Shown here: one piece after another, positions 16,490-23,394 of the stretch
Numbering within the stretch: the first letter of the stretch is position 1
How the letters are laid out: every line of letters starts with the position of its first letter
Source of the DNA: Pleomorphomonas diazotrophica
Lineage (GTDB): Bacteria > Pseudomonadota > Alphaproteobacteria > Rhizobiales > Pleomorphomonadaceae
Direction: 5' to 3'
Assembly: GCF_002844595.1 (NCBI RefSeq)
Contig: NZ_PJNW01000012.1
Coordinates: forward strand, 1-64,000
Length of the DNA: 64,000 nucleotides
The notes under the pieces: generated by a model
Seen by the model: the letters and a program-made list of their open reading frames with translations, nothing else
What the model was told of the DNA's origin: nothing
The model's database searches: none
Translations under genes and position numbers: made by a program

Positions 16490-16723
16490 TCACGCCCCCG
16501 AGAACGTCACCTTCACCCCGCGCTGCCGGAAATAGGCCTGCATCAGCTTCCGGCCAGGGCGGTTGTTCTGCGCCAGCCGTGCCGGGTCGAACACGGCTTC
16601 CTTCACGCCCTCATGCGCCAGCGCCGCCTTGAGCGTGGCGATATGCAGGTCGAGATCGGCGTTGTCCGCCTGCAGGGATCCGTAAATCCGCTCGATGGCC
16701 TCGGCGACGGTCGGTTGGCTCAA
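16490..16723 (-). CDS. Small conserved-looking hypothetical protein
   Basis: A 77-residue soluble protein starting at TTG (16723), chosen because AGGAG lies seven bases upstream; a longer ATG frame from 16798 has no ribosome site. It begins SQPTVAEAIERIYGSLQADN and ends RRKLMQAYFRQRGVKVTFSGA-like (actual GRKLMQAYFRQRGVKVTF). It is mostly helical with a mixed charge pattern and has no membrane segment. I do not recognise a named family. It lies between an R1 element and the outer-membrane barrel gene on the same strand, about 235 bp downstream of that gene. Confidence 0.6.
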   Translation of the reverse strand: MSQPTVAEAIERIYGSLQADNADLDLHIATLKAALAHEGVKEAVFDPARLAQNNRPGRKLMQAYFRQRGVKVTFSGA

Positions 16724-16907
16724 GATGCGCTCCTGTAGCTTGTGTGGCGGTGTCCGCCTTTGCCCCGACCGTATCGTGAGGAAACGCCGTCCCGTCAATG
16801 GGGATGTCGACCCCAGGTCTTGCGGCGGCCCCGAAGGAGGAAACCGGCCGGCTTGCGCCGACCGGTTCCGACGGGATGGGCACGTGTGGTTCGGCTCTAT
16901 CTCTCAC

Positions 16908-16961
16908 CAAGACGCAGTTCCGGACGCAGAACCGGTTCCCACTTTTGCTGGAACTGCTTCA
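16908..16961. repeat. R4 repeat, copy 1, at the stop of the outer-membrane gene
   Basis: On the minus strand the barrel gene's TGA runs straight into AGCAGTTCCAGCAAAAGTGG, then GAACCGGTTCTGCGTCCGGA and ACTGCGTCTTGG. The same about 53-bp sequence recurs at 56881-56933 inside an R2 copy. Repeats reading QQKWEPVLRPELRLG in one frame are familiar as non-coding palindromic elements in this order. Confidence 0.8.
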
Positions 16962-17633
16962 GAACTTCATGCCGACGCCGAAGCTGACCACATGCTGGGA
17001 CAGCTCTTCCTCGATGGAGCCGAACTGCCGCTCGAAGAACTTGTTGTAGCGATACTCGGCGCGGCCGAAGATGGTGTCGGTGAACGCATAGTCGGCGCCG
17101 GCGCCGATCGTCACGCCATGGTAGTTCGCATGATAGGTGCCGACCGCGACGGTGGTGTCCATCTTGTCGACGACGCGCGTCACCGCATAGCCGCCCGTCG
17201 TGTAGAGCAGCAGGTTGTCGAAGGCATAGCCGACGCGGGCGCGAACGGACCCCGACCAATCGGTGCTGAACTCATCCGTGCCGAGATAGTTCATGGTCGA
17301 GACGTCGTAGGTGTCGAAGGTCCTGGCGTTGTTCGTCGTGTAGGTCACGTCGCCTTCGATGCCCAGCACGACGTTGTTGTTGAGCTGCTGCTGGTAACCG
17401 GCGAATGCGCCGAAGTTCGCCCCCTTGAAATCCTCGGTTCGCCCAAAGAACTTCTCGCCGTCGGCCTGCATCAGGTTGCCGCCGGCGGTGATGCCGAACT
17501 CCGGGCCGCTCCAGTCGATCGTCCGCATGGTTTCCGGCTGATCCGAGATGCTGGGCCGAAGCACTTCAAGATCGGCGGCCGACGCCGTGGAAGCCGTGAG
17601 AGCTGCGATAACCGTGGCGAGAACAAGACGCAT
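16959..17633 (-). CDS. Outer-membrane beta-barrel protein (Omp25/porin-like)
   Basis: A 224-residue outer-membrane protein. The signal peptide is residues 1-19 (ends ASTASA, cleavage before ADLE). The mature part has alternating beta-strands: GPEFGITAGGNLM, FGAFAGYQQQLNNNVVLGIEGDVTY, WSGSVRARVGYAFDNLLLYTTGGYAVT, VTIGAGADYAFTDTIFGRAEYRY and a terminal strand HVVSFGVGMKF ending in Phe, as recognised by the BAM machinery. This is the eight-stranded Omp25/Omp31-like family common in the order. The promoter lies in the 17640-17800 gap. The stop codon overlaps an R4 repeat. Confidence 0.9.
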   Translation of the reverse strand: MRLVLATVIAALTASTASAADLEVLRPSISDQPETMRTIDWSGPEFGITAGGNLMQADGEKFFGRTEDFKGANFGAFAGYQQQLNNNVVLGIEGDVTYTTNNARTFDTYDVSTMNYLGTDEFSTDWSGSVRARVGYAFDNLLLYTTGGYAVTRVVDKMDTTVAVGTYHANYHGVTIGAGADYAFTDTIFGRAEYRYNKFFERQFGSIEEELSQHVVSFGVGMKF

Positions 17634-17925
17634 GAATTTCCCCTTCCTGGGTAACCGGCGGGACCGCCGGCCTGCCCGCCGGTCATCGACCAGGCGCTCG
17701 TGCCGACGGATCCGATAACGAACCCCGTCAAGGAGTTAGTCACAAATTAAGGTTGACGCACGGTTAAGGCTGTATACGGAACCGGCACAGCCTTTCCGTT
17801 TTCTCTATCGGTATAAATACGAGCCCCCATGCCGAGCTGTGGGCGAGACGTGGTGCGCCATGCCCTGGCCTTCACGGGGCTCGGTATAGGCCACATAGGA
17901 TCCGTTTCCCGCCTTTTGCCCCCCA
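17634..17925. other. Promoter region of the outer-membrane gene
   Basis: No gene supported. An AT-rich stretch at 17730-17830 (AGTCACAAATTAAGGTTGACG) likely holds the barrel gene's promoter on the minus strand. The right side merges into a thioesterase relic. Confidence 0.45.
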
Positions 17926-17968
17926 CGTTCCACGGCCGGTTCGTCGCGTTCCTGAGGGAGGATCGGCA
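17926..17968 (+). pseudogene. Relic of a YiiD_C-type thioesterase C-terminus
   Basis: Forward reading gives TFHGRFVAFLREDRQGL, matching FRGRFVAFLREGR at the C-terminus of the thioesterase gene at 20440-20892 in ten of eleven core residues, with matching DNA. Nothing upstream resembles the rest of the gene. It looks like a leftover tail of a duplicated or displaced copy, abutting the nucleotidyltransferase stop. Confidence 0.45.
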
Positions 17969-17972
17969 AGGC

Positions 17973-18719
17973 CTAAGCCCCGGCCGGAATCCTTGCCTCC
18001 AACGCCGCATCGGATCGGTAGCCCTCGAACAGGCGGCCGCCATGGCGGGCCAGTTCCTGATCCGTGAGCGCCAGCAGCGCCGCCGCCCTGCCCTGCACGG
18101 CGTCCCCGAACGCCTCGGCCGCGATCTCCGCGAGCCTGGCGTCAAACCGTCGCAACAGGCGTGGCCCCCATTTTCCGTTGCCGGTCCACTGCCCGCGCCC
18201 GAGCAGTATCAGGTCGATCAGCCGGGGGTAGAGCTGCGCCGCGATGGCGGCAACCTCGTCGGCAGGCCGTTCGGCGCGGAGATCATCGGCAAGATCCGTC
18301 AGGATGTAGCGCATGGCATCAAGCGGCGCCCCGGCGAGCGGTCTCGGCCCCACGGCAAGGATCTGCCGCGCCCGTTGCTGCAGGGCGACGGCGTCGGCCG
18401 CCCCGTCGCCGACGATCACGCCGTTTGCCACCATGTCGATGATGACGGGGACGCCCCGCTCCGCGTCGCTCTTGAAGAAATAGGCGAGCGTCTCGGGATC
18501 TTGCACGAAGGCCTCGATGGGAAAGCCGTCGAGCACGAGGGACTCCCGCCACGCCCGCTCGAGCTTCGGATAGAGGACGACCAGGTCGATGTCGGAGAAG
18601 GCGTTGCCGTCGCCGCGCAGGATCGAGCCCGCCACGAACAGATGCGATGCTCCGATGAACCGTGTGGCAAGGCATGTCCGGGCCGCCGCCAGCGCGGCTT
18701 CGACGCGATCCTTCTGCAT
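17973..18719 (-). CDS. Nucleotidyltransferase-domain protein
   Basis: A 248-residue soluble protein. Residues about 25-60 read HLFVAGSILRGDGNAFSDIDLVVLY: the GS-x(9-11)-DxD core of the pol-beta nucleotidyltransferase superfamily, with the metal-binding SDIDLVV Asp pair present. The C-terminal half is helical. Such proteins transfer NMP groups to RNA, proteins or antibiotics; the substrate is unknown, and kanamycin-type resistance is possible but unsupported. The start at 18719 is chosen from GGAGG nine bases upstream. It is preceded at 18756-18784 by an intrinsic terminator and a Ser/Thr-rich leader frame, so it may be expressed by attenuation. Confidence 0.82.
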   Translation of the reverse strand: MQKDRVEAALAAARTCLATRFIGASHLFVAGSILRGDGNAFSDIDLVVLYPKLERAWRESLVLDGFPIEAFVQDPETLAYFFKSDAERGVPVIIDMVANGVIVGDGAADAVALQQRARQILAVGPRPLAGAPLDAMRYILTDLADDLRAERPADEVAAIAAQLYPRLIDLILLGRGQWTGNGKWGPRLLRRFDARLAEIAAEAFGDAVQGRAAALLALTDQELARHGGRLFEGYRSDAALEARIPAGA

Positions 18720-18755
18720 GCTGTCGTCCTCCATCGGGCGGGACGCGGCAGGCAT

Positions 18756-18784
18756 AAAAAAACCCGCTCGCTTCCGGCGGGTTG
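18756..18784 (-). terminator. Intrinsic terminator upstream of the nucleotidyltransferase gene
   Basis: On the minus strand, AACCCGC (18783-18777) and GCGGGTT (18767-18761) form a 7-bp stem with a nine-base loop, followed by seven T. It is placed between a 21-codon leader frame and the nucleotidyltransferase start, as in transcription attenuators. Confidence 0.8.
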
Positions 18785-18811
18785 ATCGGTCTCGTCTGAA
18801 GCCACGTTACC

Positions 18812-18877
18812 TCATGACGCAACCAACCACCGCGCGGCGGTGGTCGAGGACGTCGAGAGGGAGAGCATGGTCGTCAT
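18812..18877 (-). CDS. Candidate leader peptide of an attenuator
   Basis: A 21-codon frame (ATG at 18877, TGA at 18812) rich in Ser (five) and Thr (five) with three Leu and one Trp. The stretch CCACCGCCGCGCGGTGG inside it can fold into a stable hairpin, and an intrinsic terminator follows 28 bases after the stop. That order of leader, hairpin and terminator is the layout of amino-acid attenuators. There is no clear ribosome site, and the next gene is not biosynthetic, so the assignment is tentative. It may be a stand-alone leader RNA whose original operon was lost. Confidence 0.35.
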   Translation of the reverse strand: MTTMLSLSTSSTTAARWLVAS

Positions 18878-18932
18878 GGGCAGAGGCTAGCGCGGGGGCG
18901 GGAATTGTCAACCGGTTCGAGTGGTGGAGAGG

Positions 18933-19138
18933 GGAGCCCTATATCAGCGGCGGGCCTCTTCCTGCCTGAGGTCCTCGCCTGCGCAAGGATGACAGCATGA
19001 TGGGGGCGGGAGCCTTGCTTTCGAACCGGAGGTGCGCCGGAAATGCAAGGTAAGTTATTGGTTTGTATCAATTTCCTGTCATCCCCGCGAAGGCGGGGAC
19101 CTCAGGACGAGTAAAGCAAGGCGCTAATATCACGCTCC
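18933..19138. repeat. R1 element, copy 6
   Basis: Outer ends GGAGCCCTATATCAGC and CTAATATCACGCTCC. The arms CCTGAGGTCCTCGCCTGCGC and CCCGCGAAGGCGGGGACC are separated by a longer, non-canonical centre of about 85 bp. It occupies most of the gap between the leader region and the dioxygenase gene. Confidence 0.85.
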
Positions 19139-19259
19139 TCCAACGACAGGGCCGAAGGCGAAATGCTATCCCGCCACGCCACCGCCGCCGGCCCTCTCGA
19201 ACCGGCGGCGGATGGTGCTTGCAGGTGCCAGCGCCTCGGCGCGAGGCGAGCGCCCTGCC

Positions 19260-20069
19260 CTATCCCTGAGCTTTCACCTCAGGGAAGGTCAGCCCGCAGG
19301 CCCGGCGTATGGCGATCTGCACCGGCGAGGGCGGCAGCGCCGGATCGAACTCGCCCCTCGGCAGCAGCGGCGGCTGGGCCATGAAGCGCGGCTCCTTGCC
19401 ACGATGAGGCTGCGCCGCGTGGACGATGAACGGATGGCACAGGTAGACGGTGCCCGCCGCGCCCGTTGCCAGCTCGACCTCGCAACCTTCCGTGGAGGCA
19501 TAGCCGCCGGCGGACAGCTGCCGCAGCGACGCGCCCTTTTCGCCATGGGGCAGCAGCTCGCGCGCGATGGTCGCGTGCGATCCCCTGCGTATCCGGGTCG
19601 GCGCGTCCTGAGGGCCGACATCGGAGAACAGGAACAGCATCAGCAAGGCGCGGCCGCTGCTCTTCACGTTGGCGCGCCACTCCATGAAATCCGGGCTGTC
19701 GCCGAAGCTCATGTCCACGTGCCAGCCGTCATCGCCGGGGGCGTCCGGCGAGGGAAAGCGGATCGGGAAGGTGCCCAATCCCATGGGCGCCAGCCAGCGC
19801 CCCTCGCCGACAAGCTGGTCGTAGGCCTTCAAAAGCCGGGGCGTGTTGGCGGCTTCCACGAAGGGCGCCGAGGATTTCGACGCCACGCGAACGACGGGCC
19901 GGTCCCACGTCTCGGGCGCGTCCGGCGACAGGCCGATATCCGCCCACAGCTCGTCCCTGCACGCTTTGGCAAGCTCTGCGCTGAAGGCGTTGTCGATCCT
20001 GACGAAACCGTCGTCAATGAAGCTCTGGACCTGACCGGGGGTCAGGCCGACATGATTTGTTCCAGACAT
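19260..20069 (-). CDS. Phytanoyl-CoA dioxygenase family protein
   Basis: A 269-residue Fe(II)/2-oxoglutarate dioxygenase. DDGFVRIDNAFS near the N-terminus is the family's opening motif. The metal triad appears as GWHVDMSFG (HxD, about residue 118) and the distal His in VYLCHPFIVHAAQPHRG, where the following Arg binds 2-oxoglutarate. It hydroxylates a small substrate, not necessarily phytanoyl-CoA. The start at 20069 is chosen because the upstream 51-codon extension is low-quality and a GAAGGAAAGAG site precedes this ATG. It is divergent from the thioesterase gene. Confidence 0.88.
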   Translation of the reverse strand: MSGTNHVGLTPGQVQSFIDDGFVRIDNAFSAELAKACRDELWADIGLSPDAPETWDRPVVRVASKSSAPFVEAANTPRLLKAYDQLVGEGRWLAPMGLGTFPIRFPSPDAPGDDGWHVDMSFGDSPDFMEWRANVKSSGRALLMLFLFSDVGPQDAPTRIRRGSHATIARELLPHGEKGASLRQLSAGGYASTEGCEVELATGAAGTVYLCHPFIVHAAQPHRGKEPRFMAQPPLLPRGEFDPALPPSPVQIAIRRACGLTFPEVKAQG

Positions 20070-20439
20070 TGAACACACTCTTTCCTTCGGCCACCGTGTC
20101 AGTGGGGCCGTCTTGATCCGAATGGCGCAAGCGCGCCGGCACGACTGTCGGTCGGTCAGATCAGCGGGAAGAATGTGGACATGAACATCATGGGAACCAC
20201 GTGTCGCAGAGGGCAGGTTCAAGGGCGCATCACGACGCGGGAGCGCCGCAAGACGTCATATGCGTAGCACACATCTGCCGTGAGAAAAAGATGGCCCGGC
20301 GCGATGGATCACGCCGGCCTCGGCGCGAGCAGCCCGATGGCGTTGGCGCCGGCCGCCGCATTTGGCACCTAGGTGGCGTTGCGCTAGCTTGCCCACCGCC
20401 TCGCCCGACCGGGCTCGATGGCCCGGAGCGCCAGCCGCG
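20070..20439. other. Divergent promoter region, dioxygenase and thioesterase
   Basis: About 370 bp without a supported gene. Some GC-rich frames exist, but none has a ribosome site or family features. It presumably holds the promoters of the two flanking genes. Confidence 0.45.
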
Positions 20440-20892
20440 ATGAACCGAGAAGACCTTGAAACCTATCTGCACCAGCAGATCCCGCTGTCCCAGGCCATGG
20501 GCATGTCGGTGCGCTCCGTCACCGAAACGTCCGTCACCCTCGCCGCCCCGCTCTCCCCCAACATCAATCCCAAGGGCACGGTGTTCGGCGGCAGCGCCTC
20601 GACCCTGTGCATCCTCGCGGCCTGGTCCACCCTTCACACCCGCCTCATCGACGCCGGCCTCCCCTCCGAGATCGTCATCCACACGAACACGATGGAGTAT
20701 CAGCGGCCGATTCAGGGGGAGTTCGTGGCGACGGGGGCGGTGAGCGCCGAGGCGGATTGGCCGGGATTCATCCGGACACTGGAGAGCCGCAAGAAGGCGC
20801 GGATCGAGATCGAGGCGGAGTTGAGGTGTGGGGATGAGGCGGTGGGGAAGTTTCGAGGGCGGTTCGTGGCGTTTTTGAGGGAGGGAAGGTAG
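20440..20892 (+). CDS. YiiD C-terminal-type (hotdog) thioesterase
   Basis: A 150-residue single-domain hotdog-fold protein. LETYLHQQIPLSQAMGMSV at the start, then LSPNINPKGTVFGGSASTLCILAAW (the NxxxTxFGGSxxxxA motif of the YiiD_C group) and a final RGRFVAFLREGR strand. Members are likely acyl-CoA thioesterases or acyl carriers' partners; the substrate is unknown. The ATG at 20440 is chosen over an upstream one because the conserved domain begins there. A short relic of the same C-terminus lies at 17926. Confidence 0.85.
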   Translation: MNREDLETYLHQQIPLSQAMGMSVRSVTETSVTLAAPLSPNINPKGTVFGGSASTLCILAAWSTLHTRLIDAGLPSEIVIHTNTMEYQRPIQGEFVATGAVSAEADWPGFIRTLESRKKARIEIEAELRCGDEAVGKFRGRFVAFLREGR

Positions 20893-21021
20893 GGGGGACA
20901 GACTCAGGGCGCGTCAGGATGAACGCTTCGACAGGAGGAGCGTCCGAATGTGGAGAAGCCGAGCGCCAGCATCAGTTCCATGAACAGCCGAGCTGGTTGT
21001 CGCACGTTTTGAACAAGCGGT

Positions 21022-21618
21022 TCACGGCATCCCCGTTTGATTGCCATCGGCCAAGCGGGCATTATTGGCAAAGAGGCCCCATGAAGTTCCGCGCCCACTC
21101 ACAACGATTTCCGAGCCGGGGTGTAGCTGCTCCATGAACTCGGGAGCAACGCCGCACAAGGTGCCGTAGTGTGGTGACAAGTAGCTGAGTTCAATTGCTC
21201 TTCCGCAGTACTTTACAGGGAAAGGCCATATTTTCTCGACGGTGAAAGTCATTTCAATGACTTCGCCGGACAACACGGCTGCCACCATCGGGACGGTGGT
21301 AATTGTAGAATAATAGCCGCAGACCGCGAGAAAAAGACAAAGAAGCAGAGCGGCTGCAAAGCCCTGACTGTCCTTGCCAACCTTTCTGATCCGTTCGATG
21401 TGCTTGAACATCAACAGACATGAGAGGCTGGTTGCCAGCCCAACCAGCAGTGCGATCACTCTTATCTGGGACGCGAAAGCCGGCGACGGGAGCCACTGGA
21501 TGTGAACGACATTCAGAAAGGTGGGCAAAACCATCAGGACGCCGACGAGCAGGTAGTAGAGGCCAAGCCACTTGCAATAGGCGGGAAGCTTCGTTGCAGG
21601 ACCTGTCACAGTCGTCAT
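21022..21618 (-). CDS. Membrane protein of unknown function
   Basis: A 198-residue protein with three hydrophobic helices in its first half: about residues 17-38 (WLGLYYLLVGVLMVLPTFL), 50-70 (IRVIALLVGLATSLSCLLMF) and 85-105 (FAAALLLCLFLAVCGYYSTI). A soluble domain follows (about 75 residues, with IVVSGRGTSWGLFANNARLADG at its end). The codon pattern is visibly less GC-rich than the neighbours, suggesting later acquisition. The ATG at 21618 is chosen because the longer frame upstream reads through an R1 element. Family not recognised. Confidence 0.7.
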   Translation of the reverse strand: MTTVTGPATKLPAYCKWLGLYYLLVGVLMVLPTFLNVVHIQWLPSPAFASQIRVIALLVGLATSLSCLLMFKHIERIRKVGKDSQGFAAALLLCLFLAVCGYYSTITTVPMVAAVLSGEVIEMTFTVEKIWPFPVKYCGRAIELSYLSPHYGTLCGVAPEFMEQLHPGSEIVVSGRGTSWGLFANNARLADGNQTGMP

Positions 21619-21714
21619 CGTCGCGCATCCACTCCTGCTGGCGGCGTTATTCAATCCCCTGCAATGCGTAGCACGCCTGCCGGGTGGTGCGCTACCAGAA
21701 CGGGTGCCGAGCAA

Positions 21715-21947
21715 CGGGAGACCTATATCGGCCAATCGCCTCTTCCGGCCTGAGGTCCTCGCCTTCGCGAGGATGACAGCGTGATGGAAGCGGGAGACAG
21801 CTTGATGGGACGGCGAGCCCGAGTGGAGAGCGCCGCACTGCCCAGTGAGCAGCACGCTATCCGCCTGTAGCAATATATAGATCTGTCATCCTTGCGAAAG
21901 CGAGGACCTCAGGCAGGAAGAGGCGCGGAGGGCAATATCGGGTGCCC
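21715..21947. repeat. R1 element, copy 7
   Basis: Outer ends CGGGAGACCTATATCGGCC and GCAATATCGGGTGCCC. Arms CCTGAGGTCCTCGCCTTCGC and CTTGCGAAAGCGAGGACC are separated by an unusually long centre (about 110 bp). It fills the gap between the membrane-protein gene and the RND operon end. Confidence 0.88.
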
Positions 21948-21979
21948 TCGCAACAGCACTGAGGGCAAAAGGTCCCTCC

Positions 21980-22019
21980 AAACACCACCGCCGCCAACCT
22001 CTCTCGAGGCGGCGGCGGA
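21980..22019 (-). terminator. GC-rich hairpin ending the RND operon
   Basis: Minus strand CCGCCGCC and GGCGGCGG (22018-22011 and 21995-21988), with an inner CCTC/GAGG extension, followed by TGGTGTTTGGAGG. Strong stem, weak T tract. It lies 40 bases after the adaptor gene stop. Confidence 0.55.
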
Positions 22020-22058
22020 GTTGCGGTCGTCGGCGATCGAAACGAGGGATTACCCCCC

Positions 22059-23252
22059 TCACCTCATCGCCACCTTCTCCGGCAGCGGCTGCACGGGAAC
22101 CCCCGGCCAGATCTTCTGTAGATTCCCCGAGATGATCAGGTCGTTCTCGGTGATGCCCGATAGCACCGCGATTTGGTCGCCGTCGGTGCGGCCGACTTCG
22201 ACCATGCGCTGCTCCACCGTGCTGTCCTTGCCGATGACGTAGACGAACTTGCCGAGCTGGCTGGAGCCGAGGGCCACCTGCGGGGCCATCAGCACGTCGG
22301 GCTCGCTGCCGACGCTGAGGCGCAGGTGGACGTATTGGCCGGGCAACAGATCGAAGGCGGCGTTGGCGATGGTGGCGCGGGCGGCCACCGTGCCGGTGGA
22401 CTGGTCGAGCCGGTTGTCGATGAAGGTGAGCTTGCCGGCGTAGCTCTTGCCGCCCGCCACGCCCGGCAGGCTGATCTCGGCCGTCACCTCGCCCTTGCCG
22501 AGCGCGCCCTTGATGGCGGCGAGCTCCTTTTCGGAGGGGTTGAAGGTGACGTAGATCGGGTCGAGCTGCACCAGCGTGTTGAGCACCGTTTGCCCGGAGG
22601 TGACGAGCGTGCCCACCGACGCGGCGCTGCGGCCGACGCGGCCGGCAAACGGCGCGCGGATGGTCGAGCGCTCGATGTCGAGTTCGGCCGCCGCCACCGC
22701 CGCCTTGGCGATGGCGATGCCCGCCTCGGCCTGGCGCAGCGAGCTGGTTCGCTGGTCGAAGCTGTCTTTCGCGAGGAAGCCCTTCTGCGACAGCTCCTGC
22801 CCGCGGTCGAGGTTGGAGCGGAGATACTCCACCTGCGCCGTGTCGCGGGCGAGCTGCGCCTTGGCCTGATCGAGCGCCGTCTGGGCGTCGCGGTCGTCGA
22901 TCCGGTAGAGCACGTCGCCCGCCTGCACGTCGGCGCCGTCGGCCACCACGCTCTCTTTCAGATAGCCGGTGACCTTGGCCTGCAAGGAGACCGACTGGAT
23001 GGCCTCGGTGCGGGCGGGATAGTCGAGATAGACGGGCAGCGTGCGCTTCTCGGCCTTCTCCACCGGCACCGGCATGGCCTGTGGCGCCTGCGCCTGCGGC
23101 GCGGCGGTGGCCGCCGCCGGAGCGAGAAGCTTCTCGATCGGCAGGTGCTGCAACGCATAGCCCCGCACCGCCGGGTGGTAGAGGCTGGCGCCGCCGGCCA
23201 CCACGGCGAGGACGAAGAGGGAGGTGAAAGGTCGTCTCGTCAGGAAAGACAT
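22059..23252 (-). CDS. RND efflux periplasmic adaptor subunit
   Basis: A 397-residue membrane-fusion protein of the AcrA/MexE type. An N-terminal membrane anchor (residues 10-28) is followed by the first barrel-sandwich half (SVSLQAKVTGYLKESVVADGADVQAGDVLYRIDD), a coiled-coil hairpin (DAQTALDQAKAQLARDTAQVEYLRSNLDRG ... QAEAGIAIAKAAVAAAELDIERS), the second lipoyl half (TIRAPFAGRVGRSAASVG) and a beta-barrel domain. It links the permease to an outer-membrane channel; no TolC-type gene is present here. It comes after the permease in the operon, the reverse of the common order, with an R3 repeat in between. Confidence 0.93.
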   Translation of the reverse strand: MSFLTRRPFTSLFVLAVVAGGASLYHPAVRGYALQHLPIEKLLAPAAATAAPQAQAPQAMPVPVEKAEKRTLPVYLDYPARTEAIQSVSLQAKVTGYLKESVVADGADVQAGDVLYRIDDRDAQTALDQAKAQLARDTAQVEYLRSNLDRGQELSQKGFLAKDSFDQRTSSLRQAEAGIAIAKAAVAAAELDIERSTIRAPFAGRVGRSAASVGTLVTSGQTVLNTLVQLDPIYVTFNPSEKELAAIKGALGKGEVTAEISLPGVAGGKSYAGKLTFIDNRLDQSTGTVAARATIANAAFDLLPGQYVHLRLSVGSEPDVLMAPQVALGSSQLGKFVYVIGKDSTVEQRMVEVGRTDGDQIAVLSGITENDLIISGNLQKIWPGVPVQPLPEKVAMR

Positions 23253-23283
23253 GATGAAAACTCCATTCGGACCAATTCGCGAG

Positions 23284-23388
23284 GATGCTGACGCATCCGC
23301 TCATTGAAATCTTCGCCGATTTCTCATCTGCGTCAGGGGCATGAGAAATCGGCAAGCGGAATACCCGGGAGGCATTTTCAATGCCTCC
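23284..23388. repeat. R3 element, copy 1, between permease and adaptor genes
   Basis: Hairpin GCCGATTTCTCAT / ATGAGAAATCGGC (13-bp stem) and a second stem GGGAGGCATT-TTC-AATGCCTCCC. The whole is shared with 36432-36542, where the second stem has different but still pairing arms. It sits in the 142-bp space between the permease stop and the adaptor start. Confidence 0.85.
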
Positions 23389-23394
23389 CCGGCA

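Noticed and set aside
20893-21021. Possible transposase remnant after the thioesterase gene
   Set aside because: Frames on both strands gave no recognisable transposase or integrase motif.
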